Shown in pieces: positions 1-6,296 of a DNA stretch of 6,916 nt. Origin of the DNA: Balneolales bacterium. GTDB taxonomy: Bacteria; Bacteroidota; Rhodothermia; Balneolales; Natronogracilivirgulaceae. How positions within the stretch are numbered: position 1 is the stretch's first letter; each line of letters opens with the position of its first letter. Both the position numbers and the translations under genes were made by a program. The notes under the pieces are model-generated. The model saw only the letters and a list, made by a program, of their open reading frames with translations, ran no database searches and had not been told where the DNA came from. Location: positions 1 to 6,916 of the forward strand of contig SLQC01000158.1 in the NCBI GenBank assembly GCA_007131625.1, in the 5' to 3' direction.

Positions 1-1
1 G

Positions 2-244
2 AATCGCTCGCGAACCCATATATCGGATAGTGGAAATGGGAGCGGGTTTTCCGCCTTGTCGGGTGGATTTCGAAATTATTATGGAGTCTTCTTTGGAAGG
101 GGTAATTTGGCGGGATGGTGGACCGCATCCGGAGATTCAGTTACCAGGGCATGGTCTCGGAGTATTGGAATCAATGAAAGTCATGTGAGCAGAAATTTGA
201 GTAATAAACGGAGTGGTTACTCGGTTCGATGCATCCAGGAATGA
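2..244 (+). CDS. C-terminal fragment of a FISUMP-domain (Fibrobacter succinogenes major paralogous type) protein, cut by the window start
   Basis: An open frame runs from the window edge (first full codon at base 2) to TGA at 242-244, giving 80 residues. The start lies outside the window. The translation has the hallmarks of the end of a FISUMP domain: GFSALSGGFRNYYG, then GWWTASG, then a W-R pair (AWSRSIG), and the closing GYSVRCI followed by a stop. In known members this reads roughly FSALPGGYRN, WWSS, and GFSVRCV at the extreme C-terminus. The domain is typical of secreted or surface proteins of Fibrobacter and Bacteroidota-related bacteria, and its molecular role is not established. The frame ends only four bases before the PEGA-LysM gene, so the two are probably cotranscribed. 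The in-frame ATG at 80 is inside the domain and is not a credible start. Family assignment is firm; function is unknown. Confidence 0.85.
   Translation, partial: NRSRTHISDSGNGSGFSALSGGFRNYYGVFFGRGNLAGWWTASGDSVTRAWSRSIGINESHVSRNLSNKRSGYSVRCIQE
237..240 (+). promoter_or_regulatory. Shine-Dalgarno-like AGGA fixing the start of the PEGA-LysM gene at 249
   Basis: AGGA lies 8 bases upstream of the ATG at 249, inside the last codons of the FISUMP gene. It favours 249 over the longer in-frame start at 213. The 213 start would overlap the FISUMP gene by 32 bases and place twelve polar residues before the Arg/Lys-rich n-region of the signal peptide. The arrangement suggests translational coupling to the gene before it. 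Confidence 0.55.
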
Positions 245-248
245 TGGT

Positions 249-2036
249 ATGAGAAAAAGGAGAAATGGATCAGTATGGATTTCAAGATCGACGCTGGCGT
301 CACTGGCCATGCTCGTTGCTTTGCTTTTTTGCGGGCTTGCCCATGCCCAAATCGGTGACCTGCAGCGTTTAAGTATCACCCCGGTGGATGCGCCCGATGC
401 CGGCATCCCCGTCTTCCGTGACCATCCGGACAAAGCCGCCATCATCATAGAGTCGTCGCTGACCAATCTGGTTTTCGAGTCGAACATGGGCGGCATCGTG
501 GATCAGCGCAGCGAGCCGGCCCGCGGCCGCTACATCCTGATCATCGAGCCATTCACGCAGATCCTGCAGGTCAATGCCCCGGGGTTCATCACCGGACGGT
601 TCCGCGTGGCCGCTCCGCAGGCGCGCGATGTGCTCCACTATGAAATTGAACCCGAAGAGCGCGCGCCGGATCTGATCTCTGTAATCTTCAATGTTAAGCA
701 GGATGATGCAACGCTGTATGTGGATGATCAGCTCACCGAGGCCAACCAGACGGTGCAGCTTGTCCCGGGTGTCCATCAGGTCCGGCTTGAGCGAGAGGGT
801 TACCGGATCATCGAAGATGCCGTGAATGTCAGCCCGGGGAATATCCAGTTTAATTACGAGATGGAGGTGATTGACCTGGTCCCGGTGTACATTAGCTCAA
901 ATGTTCCAGAAGCCCGTGTGCTCATAGATGGGACCGAGCGAGGGCAGATAGACCGTGCTGGCGGGTTCGGCTTGTTTTTATACCCAGGTTCCTATGCCTT
1001 GACGGTGATCCAAAGTGGCTATGTGACCCGTAATGAGAACCTCGAAGTTGCCGAAGAGGGACAAAATCGTATCTCAGTTGACCTGCAGCGCAATGTTGGA
1101 GAACTGGCCCTGGACCTGACTCCTTCCGATGCCAGTGTGGAACTGAACCTCCAGGGTTACAGCGGGCAGGATCTTGTGGAGCTGGCCCCGGGCCGTTATC
1201 GGCTGGATGTTATAAAAGATGGCTACGCACCACACAGTGAGTCCATTGAGATTGTCCGTAATGAGCGCCTGGAACGAAGCATCACACTTGAGGCCTACAC
1301 TGGATCGCTGAAGTTTACAGCCTCGCCCAGCGACGCCAAGGTAACGTTGTTGGACAGATACGGAGAAGTCGTGGCAAACTGGCAGGGAATTAACCTGCTC
1401 CGAAACCTGAAAGTAGGCACCTACATCTTGCAAGTGGAAGCTCCGGATCATCTTCCCATGGAGCAGACTATTGCAATATCCAGAGACCAGACACTTGAAC
1501 ATCGTATAGTGCTAACCGAAGGTACACCATGGGATAGGGATACCCAAACTAGAGTTGTGGAAGCCAGAGAACCACAAACCGTTCGTAATCTGGACACCGA
1601 TGAACAGGATCCCGAAGCCAATCGGCCGACTAATTCAGCCCCGGTCACCTATGTGGTGAAATCCGGCGACACAGTCGGTCATATTGCAGCATGGTTTGAC
1701 ACCCAAGCGTGGCGCATCCGATCCTGGAACAATATCGGCAACCTCATCCGTCCTGGACAGCACCTTAATATTTATGTGCCAGCACATCTGCGTGACCAGT
1801 ACGCCCAGCTTAACAACATGAGCCGGGCAGAGCGCAACAGCTTTTCGGTTTCCTCCGCGTCCACGAGGGTAGCGTCCGGCAGCGATGGTGATTACCGCAT
1901 CTATACCGTGCGTCCGAATGACAATCTTACCGTCATTTCGCGCAGTTTCAATACAAGTGTCGAGGCTATCCAGAGCCTGAACAACCTTCAGTCAACAAGA
2001 GTTTATCCAGGACAGACATTGCGAATTCCTAACTGA
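249..2036 (+). CDS. Secreted PEGA-repeat protein with two C-terminal LysM domains
   Basis: Predicted 595-residue exported protein, probably periplasmic and peptidoglycan-associated. The signal peptide (MRKRR n-region, hydrophobic core 15-29) is likely cleaved after AHA at 31-33. Residues 41-137 form a conserved beta-rich domain shared with the downstream paralogue and resembling the N-terminal domain of Bacteroidota PEGA proteins. Four PEGA-like units follow at about 142-206, 211-280, 284-348 and 352-422, each with a PG-x-Y/H-x-hydrophobic-x-V...GY core such as LAPGRYRLDV then GY; the fourth is degenerate (PDH instead of PGY). A polar linker (425-465) leads to LysM 1 (466-510, YVVKSGDTVGHIA to LRPGQ-like IRPGQHLNIYV) and LysM 2 (549-594, YTVRPNDNL to VYPGQTLRIP). 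LysM normally binds N-acetylglucosamine-containing glycans, so a wall-anchored scaffold is inferred. It lies 4 bases behind the FISUMP gene, a likely operon. Domain calls are strong; biological role unknown. Confidence 0.93.
   Translation: MRKRRNGSVWISRSTLASLAMLVALLFCGLAHAQIGDLQRLSITPVDAPDAGIPVFRDHPDKAAIIIESSLTNLVFESNMGGIVDQRSEPARGRYILIIEPFTQILQVNAPGFITGRFRVAAPQARDVLHYEIEPEERAPDLISVIFNVKQDDATLYVDDQLTEANQTVQLVPGVHQVRLEREGYRIIEDAVNVSPGNIQFNYEMEVIDLVPVYISSNVPEARVLIDGTERGQIDRAGGFGLFLYPGSYALTVIQSGYVTRNENLEVAEEGQNRISVDLQRNVGELALDLTPSDASVELNLQGYSGQDLVELAPGRYRLDVIKDGYAPHSESIEIVRNERLERSITLEAYTGSLKFTASPSDAKVTLLDRYGEVVANWQGINLLRNLKVGTYILQVEAPDHLPMEQTIAISRDQTLEHRIVLTEGTPWDRDTQTRVVEAREPQTVRNLDTDEQDPEANRPTNSAPVTYVVKSGDTVGHIAAWFDTQAWRIRSWNNIGNLIRPGQHLNIYVPAHLRDQYAQLNNMSRAERNSFSVSSASTRVASGSDGDYRIYTVRPNDNLTVISRSFNTSVEAIQSLNNLQSTRVYPGQTLRIPN
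369..1514 (+). repeat. Copy 1 of a within-window gene duplication (PEGA scaffold)
   Basis: This stretch encodes residues 41-422 of the PEGA-LysM protein. It aligns to 2649-3794 with a constant offset of 2280 bases and no insertion or deletion. Hand-counted residue identity is 80/100 over the N-terminal domain, then 44/70, 38/70, 40/70 and 34/72 along the PEGA units, about 62% overall. One tract of 27 identical bases sits at 578-604. Downstream of 1514 the two genes no longer resemble each other. Confidence 0.9.
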
Positions 2037-2369
2037 TTGTGTGTCATCTCATCAGTAATTTCGTCCAACCTGTCATTCAATGTGATTTTTTAATCCCGTT
2101 TTATTCTTTTAAATGGTCATAGCAGATACCTGGCCGCCAAACCCGTGTAAGTGAGTCGACATTTTATCAATGTTGTCTTGATGCTGGCTGCCATTCTTCA
2201 CATCTCTGCTTTATTACCGATGAAAAAAAATCGAAGCCCCAAGGACTTGGTGATGTCTTGGCGTTTCTATTTAATGACAATTCTAAAGTCCACTAAAAAA
2301 ATCCTTATATCATTGTATCTCCTATGGTTAGTTTATCCAGCTTGTGATTAAAGCACCAAAGTGAAATTG

Positions 2370-2399
2370 GGCGGGGCTTCGTTTTCGCCTTTGTCTTTT
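2370..2399 (+). terminator. Possible intrinsic terminator downstream of the FISUMP / PEGA-LysM unit
   Basis: GGCG (2370-2373) can pair with CGCC (2386-2389). The RNA stem extends by three G-U pairs (2374-2376 with 2383-2385) around a six-base loop. A T-rich tail, TTTGTCTTTT, follows at 2390-2399. The GC core plus U-rich tail fits a rho-independent terminator. The short Watson-Crick core, and a position some 330 bases after the PEGA-LysM stop, leave this uncertain. Confidence 0.4.
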
Positions 2400-2480
2400 A
2401 TGCAAAATCCAGATACACTGCTGATATCTCGGGACATATTCTAAGCCCGGCACCTTTTCTCAGAATTTATTTATCCGAAT

Positions 2481-2489
2481 TGGTATAAT
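2481..2489 (+). promoter_or_regulatory. Extended -10 promoter element for the PEGA-TonB_C gene
   Basis: TGGTATAAT is a perfect match to the extended -10 consensus (TGn followed by TATAAT at 2484-2489). The expected -35 zone around 2461-2466 (CAGAAT) is poor, as is usual for extended -10 promoters. Transcription would begin near 2496, giving a leader of about 56 bases before the ATG at 2553. This supports independent transcription of the second PEGA gene. No Bacteroidota-style TAnnTTTG box is evident. Confidence 0.5.
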
Positions 2490-2552
2490 GACGATGTCAA
2501 GAATTAAGTAGTACGACCACTATAACTGTATAAAGAAAAACGTCCCGGTCCA

Positions 2553-4166
2553 ATGTTCGCCAAAAGCCTGATCGCGTGTTGCCTGCCGCTTGCCATCATA
2601 CTGTTCCTGGCGGGTTCAGGCATAACTCAGTCGAACGAGCTGCGCCGGCTGAGCATCACCCCTGTGGATGCGCCCGCTTCTGGCATACCCGTTCTCCGCG
2701 ACCATCCGGACAAGGCTGCCATCATTATCGAGTCTACGCTGACGAACCTTGATTTTGATTCGAATATGGCCGGAATTGTGGATCAATACAACGAACCTGG
2801 CCGGGGCCGCTACATCCTGATTATCGAACCTTTCAACCAGAATATCCAGGTCAATGTCCCGGGGTTCATCACCGGACGGTTCCGGGTTGGTGCACCACGT
2901 GCTCGCGATGTTTTTTATTATCAGATAGAACCGGAAGAACGTATGCCGGATCTGATTCCCGTTAACTTCAACGTTACACCTCATGATGCACGGTTGTTTG
3001 TCGACGATCAGATAACCGAGACTAACCAAACTGTGCAGCTTCCACCCGGTGAAAAACAGATTCGCTTAGAGCGTGAAGGCTATCGGGTGATAGATGAAGT
3101 CATTGTGGTGAGCATGGATAATGTGCTTTTCAATTATGAAATGGGTAAGATTGACATTGTACTTGTGCAAATCAGAACCAATGTTCAAGATGCAGCAGTT
3201 TTGATTGATGGATCGGAAGTTGGCCGAACGGATAACTCGGGAGGATCAGATTTCTTTGTCTACCCGGGAACTTATGCGTTAACCGTAAGCCAGAGCGGGT
3301 ATATAACATACAATAGGACATTGCAAGTAAACGAGGACAAGGAAAACCGCATCACCATGGAACTGAATCGAAATTTGGGTACTCTTTCTATACAAGTCAG
3401 TCCATCGGATGCAGCGGTTCAATTGAATAGAAGAGATTACAGTCGACAGTCCCGCATCGAGCTGGCTCCGGGAAGGTACCTTTTGGAAGTGGAGAAACAG
3501 GGTTACGAACCACACAGTGAGACGATTGAAATCGGGTTGAACGAACTTATAATAAGATCAGTGAGACTTCAGGCGTATACAGGCTCGCTTCAATTTACAG
3601 TATCCCCTACCAATGCCTCATTCAGCCTGAGGGATCCAGCAGGCCGAACGGTGGGGCAATGGGAAGGTTCACGGCTTCTGTCCGAGTTAAAGGCTGGATA
3701 CTATACTCTGCATGTTGAAGCACCAGGTTATCGGTCACAAAAGAAGAATATTCACATATCCAAAAATGAAACTCTGGAGAAGCATTTGGTACTAAATACT
3801 AAAATAGAATCCAAAATTACAGGTATCAGGGGTAGCAGATCAGCACCAAATCAGATTGAGAGCGAAGAGGAGGATGTTGATCGTGCATTTTTGATTCAAC
3901 TGGATTGGGAAGGTGATATTAATCGCACTCCGCTTCTCCAGCCGATGCCCAACTATGTGCCACAGGCAGATGTGGTGATCTCCGTAAGATTCGAAGTGCG
4001 TCCGGATGGTACCATAGGTAGGCTTCAACCCATAATAAAGGCAGATTCCGAACTGGAGCTGGAAGTGTTGCGCACACTGAGAACCTGGAGGTTTTCGCGT
4101 CTACCCGGCAACATACCCCAAGAGTCCCAGTTCGGAGTCGTTACTTTCCGCTTCCTTATTGAATAA
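2553..4166 (+). CDS. Secreted or membrane-anchored PEGA-repeat protein with a TonB C-terminal-like domain
   Basis: Predicted 537-residue envelope protein, paralogous to the PEGA-LysM protein upstream. The N-terminal hydrophobic segment (about 5-22) could be a signal peptide or an uncleaved anchor; unlike its paralogue it has no clean AXA site. Residues 33-129 are the conserved beta domain. PEGA-like units lie at about 134-198, 203-272, 276-340 and 344-414; all keep a GY after the PG turn, the fourth as PGY. After a charged linker (417-445) comes a TonB C-terminal-like domain (about 460-535): PNYVPQ, then VRFEVRPDGTIGRL, SELELEVLRTLRTWRF and VVTFRF. This matches the family pattern of V-x-F-x-V-x-x-DG, a helix ending in WRF, and a final beta strand. 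TonB C-terminal domains contact outer-membrane receptors; whether this one does is inference. No Shine-Dalgarno is visible before the ATG, only an A-rich leader. An extended -10 promoter lies upstream. Confidence 0.92.
   Translation: MFAKSLIACCLPLAIILFLAGSGITQSNELRRLSITPVDAPASGIPVLRDHPDKAAIIIESTLTNLDFDSNMAGIVDQYNEPGRGRYILIIEPFNQNIQVNVPGFITGRFRVGAPRARDVFYYQIEPEERMPDLIPVNFNVTPHDARLFVDDQITETNQTVQLPPGEKQIRLEREGYRVIDEVIVVSMDNVLFNYEMGKIDIVLVQIRTNVQDAAVLIDGSEVGRTDNSGGSDFFVYPGTYALTVSQSGYITYNRTLQVNEDKENRITMELNRNLGTLSIQVSPSDAAVQLNRRDYSRQSRIELAPGRYLLEVEKQGYEPHSETIEIGLNELIIRSVRLQAYTGSLQFTVSPTNASFSLRDPAGRTVGQWEGSRLLSELKAGYYTLHVEAPGYRSQKKNIHISKNETLEKHLVLNTKIESKITGIRGSRSAPNQIESEEEDVDRAFLIQLDWEGDINRTPLLQPMPNYVPQADVVISVRFEVRPDGTIGRLQPIIKADSELELEVLRTLRTWRFSRLPGNIPQESQFGVVTFRFLIE
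2649..3794 (+). repeat. Copy 2 of the duplicated PEGA scaffold
   Basis: This stretch encodes residues 33-414 of the PEGA-TonB_C protein and pairs base-for-base in register with 369-1514. The 27-base identical tract is at 2858-2884. By eye the copy becomes AT-richer towards its 3' end. Loss of similarity after 3794 coincides with the start of the TonB_C linker. Confidence 0.9.
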
Positions 4167-4175
4167 GAGTTTTTT
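4155..4175 (+). terminator. Weak terminator-like hairpin spanning the PEGA-TonB_C stop codon
   Basis: CTTAT (4155-4159) pairs with ATAAG (4163-4167) around a TGA loop. The sequence then runs AG and six T (4170-4175). The stop codon TAA at 4164-4166 lies in the right arm. The stem is short and A/T-rich, so terminator strength is doubtful. The T-run directly behind a hairpin at the gene end is the only reason for the call. Confidence 0.33.
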
Positions 4176-4499
4176 AGGGTCATGTGAATTTTCTGGGGAC
4201 TACGCATAAAGCTTGCTCAAGCGAAACAGGATGAAGATGGTGTCTCTGACTCTTATTTGGTGTAGTGGTTTAGTACCGTGTCCGGTATCCTCGCGCGCTT
4301 CCTTCGTATCTCTACTTGCAATTCTTACATCTTTAGATGTCTGCCGTGCGTGCAGTAGCTCTGTACGTTGCATCAAGGATTAATGACACCTTGATTAATT
4401 GCCGGACCGCCCATATGTTGGAGCATCGTTAATGACCTCATCACGCCTTCCATGGCAGATGACATCACCATGCAGAGATTCTATCCCGGTAGAGAGGAG
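4167..4499. other. 333-base non-coding gap between convergent genes, with small hairpins
   Basis: The plus-strand PEGA-TonB_C gene and the minus-strand transglutaminase-like gene end at the two borders. No coding remnant is recognisable in it. Short dyads are present: GCTTG/CAAGC at 4211-4222, ATCAAGG (4372-4378) with CCTTGAT (4389-4395) around a ten-base loop, and CATGG (4451-4455) with CCATG (4468-4472). None is followed by a strong T-run on either strand. A bidirectional termination role fits the location but is not demonstrated. Confidence 0.6.
4372..4395. repeat. Seven-base-pair stem-loop in the convergent gap
   Basis: ATCAAGG and CCTTGAT are exact inverted copies separated by ATTAATGACA. 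The sequence GATTAAT also occurs twice, once in the loop region and once just after the right arm. The site lies about 105 bases beyond the stop of the minus-strand gene and 205 beyond the stop of the plus-strand gene. It may help end transcripts from either side, but no poly-T tail supports it. Confidence 0.35.
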
Positions 4500-6008
4500 T
4501 CAGTTTTTTTCAATGGTAATGATTTCCGGGACATGATCCTGGTAGCGCTCCATGGCCATCCCAGGGCTCGCATTGATATATGTCGGATCACAGACATGGA
4601 AAGTTGCGCCCTCAATGTTAATGGTATCGCCGGAGAATGGTTCGTTGAAACGTACTGCGGTGGCAATGTGACCAGGATAACGCAAAGCAACTACATCCAA
4701 ATCTGTAAGTTTTTTCACCAGGTAGCTGAAAAGTATGGCCCGGTCTTCGCAATCCGAGTAACTGTAATAGAGAGTCTCTTCGGGGAAAAGAGGTTTTTCC
4801 CGGCCGAAATTATCAAGATCAATCTTGTATCCGAATGCATTCTGAACAAAATGAAGCAGCAGATGGATGGCGTCCTTTTCGGATCTCCCTTCAATATGCA
4901 TCGCAAGTGACCGGGTCAGGTCATTCGAAGTGATTTGCGAGACCGGAGCATTGAAATAGATATTAAGTTCTGTTTGGGGGAAAAACTCATAAAACGCTAT
5001 AAGATGCCGGTTGATTCGTACTTGAAACTCAATTTGCTCGTCGCGGAAAGAAAAACTGAAGTCACGGTTTACATAATCAGTCTGAAAAACCGGTAATTCT
5101 GGTATTCTGAGTGATAAAGGTGAGAGCTGGCCTGGGAAATCCGCCCGGTATGTGAAAACCCGCTTAGACTCTGCAGGTGCCTTGTCAAAACTTGCAACAA
5201 AAAAAGGTCTGTCATCGAAGCGAAAAAAAGGAATACCATACAGCTGGGATTCTGTCGCCAGCATTAAAACTATGCCTTCATCATTGAAACCAACCCTCGC
5301 TTTCCGACCGCATTGGATGATCATGAACCATGTGTAGAGTTTAGCCAGATCGCGGTCACCAGAAAAACCAACCAGACCGGTTGAAAAAATCAGTTTGGCT
5401 GTACCCCAGTCATTGAGTTGCATTAGTTCCTGGACTTTCTCGAAATAATGTACAGGGTAATCAATTTCTGACTCGCTGAGCTGCTTCCAAAAGGCAGCAA
5501 TTCCTTCAGCACTGTAAGGATTATTCAACGATAAGCGACTCAAGGACGTATCAAATGGTACATTCAGCAGATGACCGAAAAAGTTTACTTGAATTGCTGG
5601 CTGGTCGAGATCAAAAATGTCGGACAGCTCGATCTGCTTCAACTCAGGCTTTTGTAGATCGGGTGGATACGCATCTGGATCAACCGGTGGCAAGGTGTAG
5701 GGAGGTGGCGGTTCAGGTTCGGATCTGATGTCCGCATCAGGTGTAATTCCAGATACCGTATCGGGCTTAAAATAAGGAGTGGCAGGTGGCTTTTCTTCTT
5801 TAAGAAACGATTCGGGTGTTACTCCATCCACTAACTCCCAGTGTTGGCGTAACATATCTTCGAAAGCACGATTCTGTTCTTCCCTGAAGCCATCAAATTG
5901 TTGCTGGCTTATACGCAACCATTCTTCGAAATGCTGCCCATATGATTCAGATGGTAACAATACCAAAACAAGGAGCAGAGGAAGAGTGATCAATGCTGTT
6001 CGGATCAT
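4500..6008 (-). CDS. Secreted transglutaminase-like (papain-fold) protein with intact Cys-His-Asp triad
   Basis: Predicted 502-residue exported protein. A signal peptide (hydrophobic core 5-19) is probably cleaved after SYG at 22-24. Residues 26-58 look like an amphipathic helix (spaced F/W with many E, Q and R), followed by a proline-rich linker (71-120) and a large middle region (about 125-375) I cannot assign. The C-terminal part (about 376-490) has the transglutaminase-like pattern: Cys420 in YSDCEDRA, His447 in YPGHIATAV, and Asp474 in CDPTYINA, the usual triad order and spacing. Such domains include protein crosslinkers, amidases and proteases, so the reaction is open; action on a periplasmic or surface peptide is inferred. 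ATG 6008 places the signal peptide at the N-terminus; no good Shine-Dalgarno precedes it. The gene follows the LPP20-like lipoprotein gene by 288 bases on the same strand and converges on the PEGA-TonB_C gene. Confidence 0.9.
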   Translation of the reverse strand: MIRTALITLPLLLVLVLLPSESYGQHFEEWLRISQQQFDGFREEQNRAFEDMLRQHWELVDGVTPESFLKEEKPPATPYFKPDTVSGITPDADIRSEPEPPPPYTLPPVDPDAYPPDLQKPELKQIELSDIFDLDQPAIQVNFFGHLLNVPFDTSLSRLSLNNPYSAEGIAAFWKQLSESEIDYPVHYFEKVQELMQLNDWGTAKLIFSTGLVGFSGDRDLAKLYTWFMIIQCGRKARVGFNDEGIVLMLATESQLYGIPFFRFDDRPFFVASFDKAPAESKRVFTYRADFPGQLSPLSLRIPELPVFQTDYVNRDFSFSFRDEQIEFQVRINRHLIAFYEFFPQTELNIYFNAPVSQITSNDLTRSLAMHIEGRSEKDAIHLLLHFVQNAFGYKIDLDNFGREKPLFPEETLYYSYSDCEDRAILFSYLVKKLTDLDVVALRYPGHIATAVRFNEPFSGDTINIEGATFHVCDPTYINASPGMAMERYQDHVPEIITIEKN

Positions 6009-6188
6009 GTTGCTACCCAGGTTGGTTCAGAAAGTATCTGGCTGTACGTGTCAGAGGGAAGTTGCACTTTGGGACAAAGTTCAGGATAAAAAGACACTTC
6101 AATGGTCTGAATAGAACCCAGGAGCCAATTATTCAAGATGGCTTTACGCCTACTGCTTTCGTCAAAGTTTTTACTTGGTAGTTATTGT

Positions 6189-6244
6189 GCAAGTGCCACT
6201 CAACCTTTGCAGTGGTCGCAAGAAGCAACTTACGTGGCACTTGC
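6189..6244. repeat. Eleven-base perfect inverted repeat between the lipoprotein and transglutaminase-like genes
   Basis: GCAAGTGCCAC (6189-6199) and GTGGCACTTGC (6234-6244) are exact inverted copies around 34 bases. The intervening sequence can itself form a small inner stem, TTGC with GCAA around AGTGGTC. It starts about 50 bases past the lipoprotein stop on the minus strand. No T-run follows on either strand, so a plain terminator is unlikely. A structured RNA, an mRNA-stabilising or processing element, or an operator is possible. The rest of 6009-6296 holds no recognisable gene. Confidence 0.6.
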
Positions 6245-6296
6245 TGGAATGAATTCTACCTTCCCATTAGTGAATTACCTATTTGAAGAAAATCGG

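Larger units (their letters stand above)
2037..2552 (+). other. 516-base intergenic region between the two PEGA genes
   Basis: The region is markedly AT-richer than the genes on either side; the stretch 2281-2340 is only about 30% G+C. I see no convincing gene. A 66-codon frame (GTG 2151 to TAA 2351, inner ATG 2181) has two hydrophobic stretches but no ribosome site and no recognisable family. A 9-base inverted repeat, CGAAGCCCC at 2232-2240 and GGGGCTTCG at 2373-2381, brackets 132 bases, with A-runs before the left arm and T-runs after the right arm. A possible terminator hairpin (2370-2399) and the promoter for the second PEGA gene (2481-2489) are listed separately. Confidence 0.7.

Noticed and set aside
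213..248. Longer start of the PEGA-LysM gene at ATG 213
   Set aside because: It would overlap the FISUMP coding end and prepend twelve polar residues to an otherwise well-formed signal peptide. ATG 249 has an AGGA at proper spacing.
2000..2340. Eleven-base direct repeat AGTTTATCCAG at the end of the PEGA-LysM gene and in the gap
   Set aside because: One copy is ordinary coding sequence, and there is no flanking element or extended similarity to suggest an attachment site.
2151..2351. Small 66-codon plus-strand frame with hydrophobic stretches in the gap between the PEGA genes
   Set aside because: It needs a GTG start with no ribosome site, lies in AT-rich sequence, and its protein resembles no family I know. 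Its end just before a possible terminator is suggestive but insufficient.
4162..4257. Nine-base inverted repeat AATAAGAGT / ACTCTTATT around 78 bases
   Set aside because: It is short and widely spaced in low-complexity A/T-rich sequence, so chance is the likelier explanation.
4452..4910. 152-codon plus-strand frame opposite the transglutaminase-like gene
   Set aside because: It lies almost wholly antisense to the coding sequence for the catalytic Cys-His-Asp region, has no family resemblance and no ribosome site, so it is a shadow frame.
6108..6136. Minus-strand promoter candidate TTGAAT-17-TATTCA upstream of the transglutaminase-like gene
   Set aside because: Only four of six and three of six bases match the standard consensus, which is expected by chance in AT-rich spacer.
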